This document shows positions 1 to 11,866 of a stretch of DNA of 64,000 nt, one piece after another. Under the pieces are notes generated by a model, which saw only the letters and a program-made list of their open reading frames with translations, had not been told where the DNA came from and searched no databases. The translations under genes were made by a program, and so were the position numbers. The DNA is from Icerya purchasi (taxonomy: Eukaryota; Arthropoda; Insecta; Hemiptera; Monophlebidae): contig CM077115.1 of NCBI GenBank assembly GCA_039619475.1, positions 65,664,864-65,728,863 of the forward strand, read 5' to 3'. The stretch's first letter is position 1. Every line of letters starts with the position of its first letter.

Positions 1-1956
1 TGCACTTAAAGCAGAGCCCTGCGGAATTCCATTCTCAATAGAGATGGGTTCTGAGATTGCTGAACCGATTCTTATTTGTATTAATCGTTCGGTTAGAAAG
101 CTTTGAATGTATCGCCCCAGCTTACCGTTCACTCCGACCGTTTTTAATTTCTGAAGCAATAAAAACCTCGGAACACGGTCGAATGCCTTCTCTATATCGA
201 AGAACACTGAGTACAAGTGAGATCGGCGATGAAAGGCTGATACAATTTGTCTTTGTAAACCTATCAAATGGTTGATAGTTGACTTCGACCTGCGTCCTCC
301 AGCTTGCATAGGCGATAGGATGGAGTTAGATTCTAAGAAATATAGGAGGCGTCTGTTGACCATTTTTTCTAGTATTTTGGATAACGTTATTATTAAGGAA
401 ATTGGTCTGTAACCCTGTGTCGAACACGGATCCTTATTAGGTTTTAAGACTGGAACAATCATAGCAACCTTCCAATTCTTTGGTATATCACCGGTATCCC
501 ATATTTGATTGTATATTTCTAATAGTAATTCTTTAGCGGACTGCGACGCGTATTTGATCATATAGGGGTGGATTTGATCTATGCCAGGTGTACTATTTTT
601 TGTATGAAATTGAAGTTGGAATTCGAGTTCATCATAAGTGAACGGGCGGTTGAAAGGTTCATCACCATCGGTTTTGAATTCCACCTTATTTTGCTCTATA
701 TGCGCTTTTAGTTCCTGAAACTCTTTCATATATTTGTCCATAGATGATTCTATGGAGAAGAACTTCGCAAACTGATTGGCCACTTGCTGGTGGTCGGTAA
801 TTAATGTTCCATTATCATTTATTGTTGGATTTTTAAGGGTATTTGGCGTTCCATTTATAGATTTGATTTTCTTCCACATATAGTGATTATTTGTCGTTTG
901 CGTTATAGACTCTACCAATTTTTGCCATACTTCCTGCTTTCTGGCTCGAATCAGGTCTCTTGCAGCTGCACGATATTTTTTAAACTCAATTAGGTGTTCT
1001 TGAAGTCTGGTTATTTTATATTTTCTCAGAGCTTGTTTCCTCTGCACTATAGCAACTCTGATCTCTTTACACCACCACGGTAACCTAAGCTTAGATTTCT
1101 TTGAAGTCGCTTTTGGAATTGTTGTCTCGGCAGCTTCTAGGATTATTTTTATCAGTGTATCTATCTTGGATTCTAAAAATGTGGGAATCTGGGTGGGAAC
1201 TTTTATTTTTAATGAATAGGTTACCCAGTCTGCTTTGTGATATTGAAATTTTAACTCCCTCTCCTCGTTATTTTTATACACTTGTTTTTGGAAATTTATT
1301 ATTATTGGATAATGGTCACTAGAACATAAGTCTTCAGATACTGTTACATTAAATTTTGGGGCGAGTACACTGGAACAGAAAAATAGATCTAGTGTTGAAA
1401 AGGTGTTATAAGTAAAATTGAAATGGGTTGGCGCGTTTGGTGGAAGTAATACTAGGTCCTTATCTAACATACTTTTTGATATTACTGATCCATGTTGGTT
1501 TTCTGATGCTGATCCCCATGCTGGGCAGTGAGCGTTGAAGTCGCCTAGTATTATATGTTGGTGTCCTAACTGCTCTATAAGAGAGTCAAACTGTGTTTTT
1601 GACACATTGCTATTGGGTGGTAAATAACAATTGCATACTACAATTTCAACAGATGACAGAGAGGGGATCTTAACTGACACGGTCACTACTTGAAAAGATG
1701 ACGATATTGTTATTTTCTTCACTGGGTAGTTCATGTGTACCAAAGTGGCTACACCGCCACTCGCTCTGTTATTGAGAGTGTGATCATGTCGAAAGATGTT
1801 GTAATCTTTGATCGATATGTAATCTGATGGTCTTAGACGGGTTTCTTGTAGGCAAATGATGGCAGGATTTAGTGTATTAATCATTTGCTCTAACTCATCG
1901 CTGTTTCTTCGGTAGCTTCGGCAATTCCATTGTATTATATTACTCTTATTCATCAT
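1..1956 (-). CDS. ORF2 endonuclease/reverse transcriptase, partial at left edge
   Basis: Open for 652 codons from the double ATG at 1956-1951 to base 1. I checked the whole frame and found no stop. The N-terminus is an AP-type endonuclease: QWNCRS near residue 10, LQETR near 37, GDFNAH near 138 and SSDHYP near 212. A linker follows with the conserved PWWCKEI motif seen in the A2 copy. The reverse transcriptase starts with PGIDQIHPYM and YRPISL and includes FFDIEKAFD (the first catalytic aspartate). The frame leaves the window inside GIPQGSALSA, just before the expected YxDD box. The protein would nick target DNA and copy its own RNA in the nucleus. The ATG lies 45 bases after the ORF1 stop, so translation probably depends on reinitiation or a similar mechanism (inference). 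Confidence 0.9.
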   Translation of the reverse strand, partial: MMNKSNIIQWNCRSYRRNSDELEQMINTLNPAIICLQETRLRPSDYISIKDYNIFRHDHTLNNRASGGVATLVHMNYPVKKITISSSFQVVTVSVKIPSLSSVEIVVCNCYLPPNSNVSKTQFDSLIEQLGHQHIILGDFNAHCPAWGSASENQHGSVISKSMLDKDLVLLPPNAPTHFNFTYNTFSTLDLFFCSSVLAPKFNVTVSEDLCSSDHYPIIINFQKQVYKNNEERELKFQYHKADWVTYSLKIKVPTQIPTFLESKIDTLIKIILEAAETTIPKATSKKSKLRLPWWCKEIRVAIVQRKQALRKYKITRLQEHLIEFKKYRAAARDLIRARKQEVWQKLVESITQTTNNHYMWKKIKSINGTPNTLKNPTINDNGTLITDHQQVANQFAKFFSIESSMDKYMKEFQELKAHIEQNKVEFKTDGDEPFNRPFTYDELEFQLQFHTKNSTPGIDQIHPYMIKYASQSAKELLLEIYNQIWDTGDIPKNWKVAMIVPVLKPNKDPCSTQGYRPISLIITLSKILEKMVNRRLLYFLESNSILSPMQAGGRRSKSTINHLIGLQRQIVSAFHRRSHLYSVFFDIEKAFDRVPRFLLLQKLKTVGVNGKLGRYIQSFLTERLIQIRIGSAISEPISIENGIPQGSALSA

Positions 1957-2001
1957 TGCGGTCGTATAAATCTTTTATCAAGGTGTAGGTAACATGGACT
2001 T

Positions 2002-3783
2002 TTAGTCTGAGTTTAGTTCACTGTGTTCGTCGGTTGAATAGTCTTCTAGGGAAGTTGACAGCCTATTAATAATACGCGTACACCTATTTTTTATGCTTTT
2101 CCCATTTAGATATGGTTTTATTGTCATAATTGTATGGATCAGCCCCTCTTTATTCTCTGTGTAATCCGAGGGAAAGTTAATGTAATCGGTATTATTGATG
2201 ATGTTGTTGACAAAGTTTTTAAACTCCTCGTATCCCATAATCAATGATGGTTGATTCTCTATAATAAATGGTTTTGCACGTTCTAATATCCTTTCAAGGT
2301 CATTCTGTAATTGCTTTTTCTGATTCACTTTAGTTCGGGTATTATGTTCTGTGTCGACTTGGTCTGTCTTACTCACATTACACTTCGGTTTACTACTCGC
2401 CTGAGGTTCTTCCATATGTTTTGTCCTAGGCTGGGGTGCCTGTTCTGGTTGGTCTGTACATAGACTAAAGTCTTCATCTTTTTTATCATGACTGTTTCCT
2501 TCTTTAAGGCCATTTGATAACTGTTCGATCTCTTGTCTAGGGGAGATCAAATTTATTTTCTTCGTCGCAGGTTTTATGCTTAACGGGTGATCGTCATTAT
2601 TTTTCGGCTCATCAGGTGTAGTCGGGTGAGGGCGTTTTGTGGTACATGATGGATGGTCGGTCTTTATTTCAGCAGGTGATGCGCACGTTAAGAGAGTAGG
2701 AGCAGTAATCTTTATCGTAGTTTCATTTTGTTTATCAGTCTGTTCATTTGTGAGCTCCGTCGGTCGGTTTTCGAGAGTTACTTGTTTCGACTTCTTCGAT
2801 TTTCCATTGCAATTTTTACATATATGGTTCTCCAGTTGTAAGTATAAACGGTGTTCTCGGTCACCATGTCTCACGTCCACGTATTCAGGAATAATTTCAC
2901 AGTTTACTTGTTCTATGTAGACTTGACGTCGAAAACTAATTATATGCCCAAATTCGGCATTGGATGGGTTTAACCGGAGTATTGAGCTCGGTGAGAGCAG
3001 TTTCAATTGTAGTACTGTATTTAGGTACGAAATTATTATATTATTGGGGATGGTTGCGGACACATTCGATAAAATTAATTTGTTGGATGGATTGCGCAAT
3101 CTCTTCGCTTGAATTACTTGGGAGCCTATGTTTATTTCTCCACCATTAGCGAAGAAATTATCCGTAATGCTCTGTGTTTTTAAAAATATTATTAATCTGT
3201 TTTGGGAAATTCGTCCTGCTGCAGTGATATTGAGGGCCCCTCCAACTTGATTTTTTAAAGACTCTAAGTAATCATAGATCGTCAGGGGTGGGATATAGGG
3301 GAACATAAGCCCTTGCTGGTCGTTTGGGTAATTTATCAGATCATTTAACGGAGATATTTTATTTTTAGCGATAGATTTTGCTTTTTCCGCAAAAGTCGTT
3401 TTTATATTAGATTCGTTTATTTGAGAGTCGTGTTCGTTTGCAAGTTGATTACAGTTTAGATTTTGTTTAATATTAAACTGGCTTGTTTCATTGATATTAT
3501 TCATTATATTTTTATTATCAGGCGATGTTAATTGTTTGTTATCTTCTGCGGGTGCGTGTGTGGTTGTGTTGGTATGTTGATTATTACTTGAAACGATCTT
3601 ACCACCAGCTTCTGTAGGCAAAACGCGCTGAGAAGAGGGTTGTATCTTTGTCGTAGTTGTTGGCTGTTTACTTGCCGGTTGTGTTAGTTTCATACTAGTA
3701 CCTGTGGTTGTAGTTGGCGGTACTGCTTTGCTGCTAGCGTTGTGGTTGCCCCGCCGCAGTGGCGGGGGTCCGGACTGAGACAT
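2002..3783 (-). CDS. ORF1 RNA-binding (gag-like) protein of family A1
   Basis: Intact 593-codon frame. Residues 1-110 are low complexity, rich in Pro, Thr, Gln and Asn. Near residue 128 is FAEKAKS, followed by ISPLNDLINYP and a GLMFPYIPP block, both matched in the A2 ORF1. A central region (about 165-315), including KRLRNPSNKLILSNVS and FGHIISFRRQVYIEQVNC, is strongly conserved with A2 and may be an RRM-like fold (inference). It ends in ENHICKNC near residue 320. That keeps only a CX2C pair and not the CCHC knuckles usual for I and Jockey ORF1 proteins. After a Lys/Glu/Pro-rich linker, a conserved C-terminal block (about 515-580) contains KNRCTRI. The likely role is to bind element RNA and form the ribonucleoprotein. 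The start is the first ATG of the frame; an upstream start is not excluded. Confidence 0.85.
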   Translation of the reverse strand: MSQSGPPPLRRGNHNASSKAVPPTTTTGTSMKLTQPASKQPTTTTKIQPSSQRVLPTEAGGKIVSSNNQHTNTTTHAPAEDNKQLTSPDNKNIMNNINETSQFNIKQNLNCNQLANEHDSQINESNIKTTFAEKAKSIAKNKISPLNDLINYPNDQQGLMFPYIPPLTIYDYLESLKNQVGGALNITAAGRISQNRLIIFLKTQSITDNFFANGGEINIGSQVIQAKRLRNPSNKLILSNVSATIPNNIIISYLNTVLQLKLLSPSSILRLNPSNAEFGHIISFRRQVYIEQVNCEIIPEYVDVRHGDREHRLYLQLENHICKNCNGKSKKSKQVTLENRPTELTNEQTDKQNETTIKITAPTLLTCASPAEIKTDHPSCTTKRPHPTTPDEPKNNDDHPLSIKPATKKINLISPRQEIEQLSNGLKEGNSHDKKDEDFSLCTDQPEQAPQPRTKHMEEPQASSKPKCNVSKTDQVDTEHNTRTKVNQKKQLQNDLERILERAKPFIIENQPSLIMGYEEFKNFVNNIINNTDYINFPSDYTENKEGLIHTIMTIKPYLNGKSIKNRCTRIINRLSTSLEDYSTDEHSELNSD

Positions 3784-4271
3784 CGAGATAACTTATCGCA
3801 CTACCACTGTCGCGGTATTCAGACGATCAGTGCAATAATTGAAACAGCCGCGGGAAAATAATCACGAAATAAAATCGGTAATCAGAGATAAATCTCGCAA
3901 CAATAGAACGCGAAAACAAAACTCGTCGCACTAACCAGAAAAAATTTTGTTTCTGGTTGTTTTTTTTTTTAGAATATTTTTTGTAGTGAAATTTAATAAA
4001 AACTTACACACACATATTTTTTATTATAAAATTTAATGAATATTTTACAGAATCTGACAATTTTTTCATACTTATTATGTTGCTTTTGTTTTATAAAATA
4101 AATATCTTAACTAAGAACTAACAATAAAAACAAAATTAAATTAAACTGTAATAATTATGTATTTTTAAAACGTTTTTAAATTTCCAAAGAGGCCGCTATT
4201 TAATTTTTTTTATAAAACAAGGTATTTCTGAAATCTACTCTACTGTATGAGATATTACATAATTATAAAAT

Positions 4272-4312
4272 CCCCCCCCCCCCCCAAAAATGTCTCTCTG
4301 GATCCGCCCCTG
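4272..4312. repeat. Solitary hAT-like transposon end with C-run
   Basis: A run of C followed by A-run and TCTCTCTGGATCCGCCCCTG. Read on the minus strand it begins CAGGGGCGGATCCAGA, the style of terminus seen in hAT elements and their MITEs. No matching inverted end or 8-base target duplication was found nearby, so it is either truncated or a coincidence. Confidence 0.4.
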
Positions 4313-5018
4313 ATATACGTATATATTGTCATGAGCCTACAGTTGAGTAACGTAAATAAAATATTGATTTTGTGATTGGAATTCTGGTTTTACTATGCTG
4401 TGGGAGATGAAAGACATGGATTAAATTTTATATTTTTATTTTATTTCTTATAGATCAACACACAGCATAGTATTTCGTATAGATATTTCTCAAGTAATGT
4501 TCGAACCGGGTAAAGTAGCGTAGCTGATTAAATGGTTCGAACGGTTGCGAAGTTGGAATGTAATTCCGATGCCGTACCAACACAATTATAATAACGTAAA
4601 ATTAACAAAGGCTAGACACGGAGATACTGCTCGACTAAACCGACGTAATTTTGCCAAAATTACGCGTATGATAAGTATGATGTATCAGTGCGACTGGTCG
4701 GACAGTACCGACAGCTGATCGACTACCAGGGTTTTCGCGAGTCTTTCGGTTGATCGGCGATTTAGTCAGTTTTAGTATCCGTTCTGCTCTAAAAGAGTTA
4801 CCGTTCGAAGCGATCGCATGATTTATGGACTCTCATTAACTTTAAAAATAAACTTTTGTCCGTCGTCATAATCATTATTATTACGAGTGGAAGAAATTTT
4901 TGTGTATATTTATTAAGTATTTTTGCTTTTGTTTGCCGTACATATTTTGTGTCTTTATGTTACAATTGTATAATCACAGTGAAAATTTCTTCTAGTCATC
5001 GCATGTGTCGTAAATTAT

Positions 5019-5020
<2 letters not shown>

Positions 5021-5062
<42 letters not shown>
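5021..5062. repeat. (AT)n microsatellite
   Basis: About 20 AT dinucleotides with one C interruption. Confidence 0.95.
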
Positions 5063-5065
<3 letters not shown>

Positions 5066-5299
5066 TTTTTATCAAGAATCATATTTTATTTGTAATAATT
5101 GGAGAGGACACGGCGGTCCGAACCGCTGTGAAATAGCCAAATTCTAGCTTGAATGGTTTGCTCATTTATTTTTCGTCTTGTTCAGTCGTGATTTTGAAAA
5201 GTATTGAGAAGTCGGCATCCAAAGCTACAAAGTTTGAGCACACGATAATATATATATATATAATCATTTGTTGTATTATAAAATCATATTTTTATAATA

Positions 5300-8030
5300 A
5301 AATGTGAGTTTTTTCAACTTTTAAAAAGTGAGGATTTTTTTTGTACTGTACAACCTCTTCTATCTGTCTGCCGTTAATTATTATATTTGCATTCTGAGGT
5401 ATTTCGTTTTTCTTTCGTTGATTGTTAAGTATTCCTTGCGCGTACTAAATCAACTGAATTTACTTGCTTATTAAATTCCTTGCCCGAACTTGCCGATAGA
5501 ACGGTATCATCGGCGTACTGGATGTTATTAATATGTTTTTGCCATTTAACCGAAGCTTTTATTCGATAGTGCATCTTTGAAAATGAAGTCAGCATATATA
5601 TATATATTATTATTATTTTCGAGTTTGACCATCTAAGGACCACGTAAAATAATTTAAACACGATTCAACGGCTTCCTCTCCAGCCAATAATTTTTCATCC
5701 TCTGCCGATGTTCTTCTTTTCTTTCCTTTGTCCATATTTTTCCAGTTTTCTTTTGTTTTTCTTTAACTTTTGAACATTGCTACATTTTTTCTAAATATTT
5801 GTCTATCTTGAATTTCTTTTTGCTCTATCTTCATTTCATTTAAGTCTTTTTTAACTTCCACGAACCAACCTATTCCTCCATTTCTTGAATGGTATAATGG
5901 TGATAGTCCATCTCCTTGTCTTACTCCTGTTTTAATTTCGAACGGTTTTAATACTTCTCCTAAAAATTTTACTTTTGATACTGTGTTTGTCAGTGTTTGC
6001 TTGGTGATGGCAGTAAGTTTATCATTCACACCAAATTCCCGTAATGTATTGAATAATGTTTCTCTGTCCTAAAGTCGACAAAAGTTACAACTACACTTTT
6101 AGATCTCAATCTTCTGTATCTCTGTATTAGGTTCAAATTCAGTATTTGCTCTAGACAGGATCTTCCTTTTCTAAAACCAGCCTGGTATTGTTCTTCTACT
6201 TGATCTTCTAGTCTACTTTGCATTACTTTTGAAAGAATTTTAAAATGCTACCGGTAAAAATGATATTCCTCGGTAATTATTGACGTCCGTCCTATCTCCT
6301 TTTTTACGAAGTGGGTAAATTAGCACCATTTTCCAATCCTCCGGTACATTTTCTGATTCCCACATTCCTGGAATTTATTGAAGTCTGCATTCTTCCATAT
6401 TTCTGCAATTACGGCATCCTCCCTTGCTGTTTTATTGCTTTTAAAGTCTTTAATAATCCGTTGAATCTCTTGTACGTCAGGCGATACTGAATTTGGAAAC
6501 CTATGCCTCGGATTTTGTTTCAGAAAAGTCTCCCTCGGTTGTTTGCAGTTTAGCAGAGTATCTAAGTATTTCGCTGGTACCTCACAGTTATCCCGATTAT
6601 TTAGAGCAAGTTTTCCTTCCGCATTTCTGAAGCATAAACTGAGCGGTTAATACTTTAATATATTGTTCTTAAAGGTTTTATAAAATGATCTCATATTCTT
6701 GTTCTTAAAGTCTTCTTCAAGCTATAGTAATTGTCCCTTCATATAATTTCGTTTAACCCTATCTTATAGTTCTAGCCGTTTCCGCCCTTTGATTCTTAAA
6801 GTTCACATAATCGTTGATATTTCTCGTGGAGTACCATTTTTTCCACATCTGGGTTTCTTTTTTATAAAACTTGTTTGCAGATTTCGTTCCACCATCTATA
6901 CTTCTAATTTTTTTGGAGCGGTGCTATATCAAAAGCTGCATTCGCCAGTTTTGTTTTCATTGCAGTCCATTCTTTTGATTGTATGCTTTTCAACTTTTCT
7001 TGGAATTCTCTGTTTCTCGATTTCGGAATTTCTATATCTATCTTTGATACTTTTAACATTCGACTTACTACTTTATTTTGTGGAAGAAATTTTAATTTTA
7101 TTTCGGTCAAGTAATGATCTGTTTCAATATTTGCTCCTTTTCTAACTTTCACGTTTATTATTTCCCTGCGATTATGATAAGATATAGCCACACGGCTAAT
7201 CTGAAATTCTCCCAAATTTGGATTTGGTGATTTCCATGTCTTTTGCTTTCTCAGCAATCTTTTGAAATTTTTTGACATTAGCTTAAGATTGAAACCTTTA
7301 CATAGTTCTATCAATCTTTCACCATTCTTGATTGTTCTTTTATGTGCTGAATAATCGCCTACAGTTTTTTTATATTTTCTCTCTTTACCAACTTGCACGT
7401 TAAAATCTCCTAATAATATTTTAACGTTATTCACCGGAATTTTTTATGTATCCAGTTCCAGAAGTTCCCAGAATTTTTCAACTTTTTCAGGATTTCTTCG
7501 ATTATCATTACTAATCGAAGCATGGCAATTTATCAAAGTGTACGTTTTATTTACACACCGTGTATAGTCATGACTGATATACGCTCACTTGGCTAATAGA
7601 AATCTATAATTGAATTTAATATATGTTTGTTCATGACAAATCCTGTTCCAAGATATGGTATATTTGTTCCCAATATTCGACCATTCTTACCTTTAAATAT
7701 GCGATACCCTTCCGATTCCATTATATCCTCATCCGTGAATCTCGTTTCTCGGAGTGCCATAATTTGTATTTGAGTTTCTTCAAGCACGTTTATCGACTGT
7801 TTTAATTTATCAACTTTCATTGGTGAATTTACGTTTAATGTTCCAAAAAAACATATTTACGCTTTGGTCTTAACTTCAGCGTTTGTAATTTATTTATTTT
7901 GCATGCTGGTCCAAGCTCTCTAGAAAATGATAGCCCGGTGACACCGGTTTTTGCGACGAAGGATTCCCTTTTAAGTTTACCTCCTGGAATAGTTTTATGA
8001 ATATTATTTTCCATCATGCGTATTATTTGA
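5300..8030 (-). pseudogene. RTE-type LINE relic, endonuclease and reverse transcriptase
   Basis: Decayed minus-strand LINE read in several frames. Endonuclease: LETQIQIMALRETRFTDED-like segment near 7760, GTGFVMNKHIL near 7630, ILLGDFNVQVGKE near 7400 and ETDHYL near 7115. Reverse transcriptase: KKGDRTDVNNYRGISF near 6280, QYQAGFRKGRSCLEQI near 6180, TFVDFRTEKH near 6070, GVRQGDGLSPL near 5915, YADDTVLSAS near 5500 and INGRQIEEVVQYK near 5370. This motif order and wording match the RTE clade, often annotated as craniofacial-development-protein-2-like. No RNase H or ORF1 is visible. Many frameshifts and stops make it an old, dead copy. The 5' end lies near 8030 by loss of similarity; the 3' end is not sharply defined. 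Confidence 0.85.
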
Positions 8031-8379
8031 AATTTATGTTGGGGAACTGGTTTAAAATCAGTTCATAATTTACGTTAAGATTGTAAGTCTCAGCAATGTG
8101 CTTCAGCCGGCCCGTAAAATGGGAAACAAACGCTGACCAGAAGGCCGCCTCATTGGAGACAGACGCTTCTGGATTTAGTTGCGGCTTGGAAAACAGCGGG
8201 CGAGGCATATTTATCCAGGCGACCTCGACTCGCCAAGGGTTATCAGGCAATCGTAAGAAGGCAAAGTTTTGTAGGCAGTTTCCAACTTGCCCCTTTACAT
8301 CCTCGTGCTCACTACCCTGTCACCACAGGAATTGCCTACCGGAGGCTTTCTACTAGTGGCCGCTCTTGGTCCGCTACTG

Positions 8380-8382
<3 letters not shown>

Positions 8383-8424
<42 letters not shown>
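8383..8424. repeat. (AT)n microsatellite
   Basis: About 21 pure AT repeats between the minus-strand RTE relic and a plus-strand RTE tail. Confidence 0.95.
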
Positions 8425-8427
<3 letters not shown>

Positions 8428-8690
8428 GAAACTAGAATACATGGGACATATAATAGGAGACCCTAAATATCAGCTACAGAGGACAATTTTACTTGGGCAG
8501 ATCGAAGAAAAATGATGGATTGGCACAAAGAATACGACATGATTTGAAAACATAAAAAAATGGACAAACCATTCAACAGAAGAAATAATTCATAAAGTCA
8601 GGAATCGGGAAAAATTGAAAAGAATTTTTGTGTCAACAGCCTGAAGTCTGATAAGGATATGACATCTTAAAGAAGAAGATATATAACAAG
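8425..8690 (+). pseudogene. RTE-type LINE 3' tail fragment
   Basis: The plus strand reads LRKLEYMGHIIGDPKYQLQ, then LLGQIEEK, a stop, IKKWTNHSTEEIIHKVRNRE and a short tail. This is the conserved C-terminal block after the thumb of RTE-type reverse transcriptases, where a basic segment and a Trp-Thr pair recur. Two stops interrupt it. It lies opposite in strand to the RTE relic at 5300-8030, so it is a separate insertion or an inverted piece. The (AT)n tract marks its 5' break. Confidence 0.7.
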
Positions 8691-11325
8691 GGTGAAAAAA
8701 CCCTTGTCTAACTTCTCTTCGTGTGGGTATTGATTCAGATTCGATACCTTCTGTACCAATTTTTAACACTTCGCTGCCACTATGGTTTTTGCATTATTCT
8801 TTGATCGCTATATTCGTGTATCCTTTTCTATTTTATTAATTATATGAATTGATCACGGTTGACTCAATCGGAAACCATATAGTCCAAGAAACATATGTAA
8901 ACGTCGCATTATTGGTCCTAGCATTTCTGTAGCAGTATATTTACTTTACTTAATAATGCTTTTCTGGTACCACATCCTTGATGGAATCCGAGAACTGGCA
9001 GTCATTTAAGCTGAACTCTGACATACCAGAAGTGATGGTAGTAGTTGGAAAACAGGCAAGCTGGAACCTCTTTGATGTCACAACTTACGATCTGTGTGCT
9101 AGTATGGAAAATTAACCGCATTCCCAGTATTTAGGTTCATGTTTTATTCCAGTGTCTAAAATTTACTCAAATCTTCCTATTGCACAAGTTCGAAAATCTG
9201 TCGGTAAATATTCAAACATGGCCTAAGTGTACTGTTTCAGCCCCGAAAATTAATACCAGCCCGCTCCTCCCATCACACTGATCAAGATTGGGAATTCTTC
9301 AAAATACAGCCAAAGTTTTCCGGTACTAAAAATTTAACCTAGTCCCTGATCGCCGTTTTAGTTGCATGGAAACAAAAAAAACTCGGAGTATATAATGTAA
9401 CGGTTCTAAACGTTAGCTTGGTCCTCAGGGATGCCAACCACGAGGTTTTATCCTCGTGGATTTTCTTTATTTTTTAGTTTTTATCGAATTTTCAAAATAA
9501 GAGGGTTTGAACAGATTACTTTCAGAACTTTTTTAAAATGAACAATATATTATATAAAAAGGACACCGATCTTTCTTCACCGGTCGACCGCTGAAAAACA
9601 ATATTAATTTATGAATACGACAACAACAATAATATACAGAATTAATAAACGATAAAAGAAAATGGTACGTAACACTGTTGCCGGCGGTGGTCCGTGGTCC
9701 GTGAATCTGCGGTGCGTTGACTGGCTGATGAATTCCAATAGTCACGATTCGTTTATATCTTTTCCGAATTTCACGATTTTCGTTATTAACGATTTTTTGT
9801 CACGTTTACCGGTACGACCGAACACTTTAACCAACGATAGGTAAAAAACTCCTTATAATACGAACTCTTCGGAGGTACGAGACATAACTCAGTGGCGGTA
9901 ACTGACCGAAGGTAAAACTGAGACTGACTCTATAAGGCTGCCACTGCCTTTCTTCCTAAAATCTTCATCTCGATTTTCCAAAATTTCGACCGCCTACTCG
10001 ACCGTGACCGCTGGACTTGGCCGAATCAGGTAGATCCTTTTTGTTTCCTGTGGGATGCTGATTGGCTGGTTCCACCGACAACAGTTCCATGCACGCGCAC
10101 ACTCGCACCCGCACCACACATTCCAAATTATTTTTATTTTTATTTTCTAAAATTTTATAAGTTCCATGTAATGGACACATTACAATAATTATTCAGATGT
10201 AACCTACAAATATACTATTCCGATGTCATAAAGTAATCCCATCCTTCCCTTTCCCTGCACCTGGGCAAATTTGAAATTCCAATATAAATAGTCAAATTTA
10301 AACCAAGTATTCCAGTATTAAAAATGAACTCCAGCGTCTGGCTTCTCCTCTCCGCTCTATGAGATCGAAATACTGCAAAAAGTATTCAAAATGTAGTCTT
10401 TCGTGTGTACCATTCGAATATCAAAAATAAACTCTATACTCTGCTTCATCTTCAAGCGTATGAGTTTGATTTTGCGTAATTAATTTCTTCTGTAATTACG
10501 AGTATATCTACCTTCTTTATCGCTATTATCAACTTTCCACTTTTTTTAATCTAGTTTTACAACCAAAAATTAGTACATTCTCCCTATTTCCGAGTAGGAA
10601 TATACTTTTTTACAGCCTCTTTTTAACATACATTAATAATTTTTCCCGAGTCCAAGTTAGAGTTGACCAAAAATTATTTGCGCCAAAAAAGACTATCTAA
10701 ATTCACAATATTTTCAATAGAAAATGAAACGAAAGTGCAATAAATTCATTTTTAAAGTCCTTCTTAAAAAATGAAATATACATTTTCAATTACATGGTTC
10801 TTTTTATAGAAGAGCGGTAAAATCGTAACCCCTTGCGCACAAAGGTGCTGTACCTAATATTAGATTTTTGTTTCCGTTCTCCGTTATAATACCGAAAAAT
10901 TAACTCCGACTGGATTTCCATGTTATTGGTTTAGAATGTTAAAATTATTTGCCTTTAAGTTGTTTTAACTTTATTCTTCTTAAGCTATTTTTAAATTGTA
11001 TATATATATATATTTGTATATATATACAGTGAATTTATTTTTCACATACTGCGAATAATAAACTAACAGGCAGAAGTTCGCTATTGTTATTTCTTTAATA
11101 AATTATTACGCGTTGTACATTATATTAAAATTATTTTTGACTTTTTGTTTTCAGTTAATTGAGCGTCGCGTAATTACAGAGTTGAAAAGTTTTTTCAGGA
11201 GATTCCCTAATTAACCACAAAAACCGTATCAAAATCCACTCATGGTAGCTTTTAACAAAGAAAATCAACAGGCAACATATACGCTTGTCAGGTGCTAAAC
11301 GAAGTGGTGGATGCTTTAGCTCAGG
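8691..11325. other. Non-coding stretch, nothing recognised
   Basis: AT-rich, with short poly(A/T) runs and small AT repeats (10996-11028). A somewhat GC-richer patch at 9860-10100 has no coding frame. No tRNA, hairpin or transposon ends were recognised. Confidence 0.5.
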
Positions 11326-11329
11326 TTGC

Positions 11330-11866
11330 TACCCGTTTCCGCTTTTATTTTTAAAAAATTCCCTAATACTAAACTATTATCCTTAAGTAAAAAATTTCAC
11401 TTTAAATTTTGTTTCGATATATACCCTTCCTCATTTAATGATCGTTCCGTCTGCCTGCTAATCCTTGGTTCTCAGAATTTCCTTCCCTTTCACGTTCTGT
11501 TATTGTTCCTATTATTCGTCTATGCTTCAATCACATTTTATTGCCCTCTTCCTGCTATCGGCTCTCTTCGGTTTCCTCTCTTCATTGTCCTTTTTATTCT
11601 AATGAAGCAGTTTTTTTGTGTGATGCAAATCACATTTTCATTGAGTGTTCTGTTCTTTCTGTAGAACTTTATTTACTTCTCTTAAAGTTAAGCCTTCCTG
11701 CTCCTTATTGTGCTTCCCCTATATCCTGTCCTTTCCCTCTTAGTCTGTTGTCCCTGCCATTGGTTCCTTTATTTCCGCTATTTCCGATCAAATTAACATC
11801 TAACTAGTTAACTCTTCTTCCTATCGTTTTTGGGTAAAGTCCCTGGTTGACGAGGCTAAAAAAAAA
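11330..11866 (+). pseudogene. Family B LINE, 3'-end fragment
   Basis: Pyrimidine-rich plus strand that reads RLCFNHILLPSSCYRL, then CPFYSNEAVFLCDANHIFIEC and a hydrophobic tail, ending near 11807. The RLRxNHxLLP-like block followed by CPxC and a CDxxHIxxEC motif is the C-terminal zinc-binding tail of I-group ORF2 proteins; the same block recurs at 15730, 33950 and 54275. The 3' untranslated part ends in GGTTGACGAGGCT plus an A-run (11845-11866). It is 5'-truncated and out of frame in places. Confidence 0.7.

Larger units (their letters stand above)
1..3960 (-). mobile_element. Family A1 non-LTR retrotransposon (I group), 5' part
   Basis: Minus-strand LINE with a leader of roughly 180 bases (3784-3960), ORF1 (3783-2002), a 45-base gap and ORF2 (1956 to the left edge). 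The reverse transcriptase, any RNase H domain and the 3' end lie beyond the window. No stop or frameshift is seen in either ORF, so this may be the youngest element here. ORF1 and ORF2 are clearly homologous to those of the A2 element at 38107-43774, which carries RNase H; this is why it is placed in the I group. The exact 5' end is uncertain; a T-rich tract at about 3958-3972 may mark it. Confidence 0.85.
3961..5290. other. Non-coding stretch, mostly unrecognised
   Basis: AT-rich sequence upstream of the A1 leader. It contains one hAT-like terminus at 4272-4312 and a microsatellite at 5021-5062. The moderately GC-balanced part at 4500-4830 shows no coding frame and matches nothing I recognise. 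Confidence 0.5.

Noticed and set aside
9860..10120. Possible tRNA or SINE promoter boxes in a GC-richer patch
   Set aside because: No pair of A and B boxes at tRNA spacing and no cloverleaf could be drawn.
11326..11664. Hydrophobic 112-codon frame as a membrane protein
   Set aside because: The hydrophobic look comes from the pyrimidine-rich strand of a LINE; another frame gives the family B zinc-binding tail.
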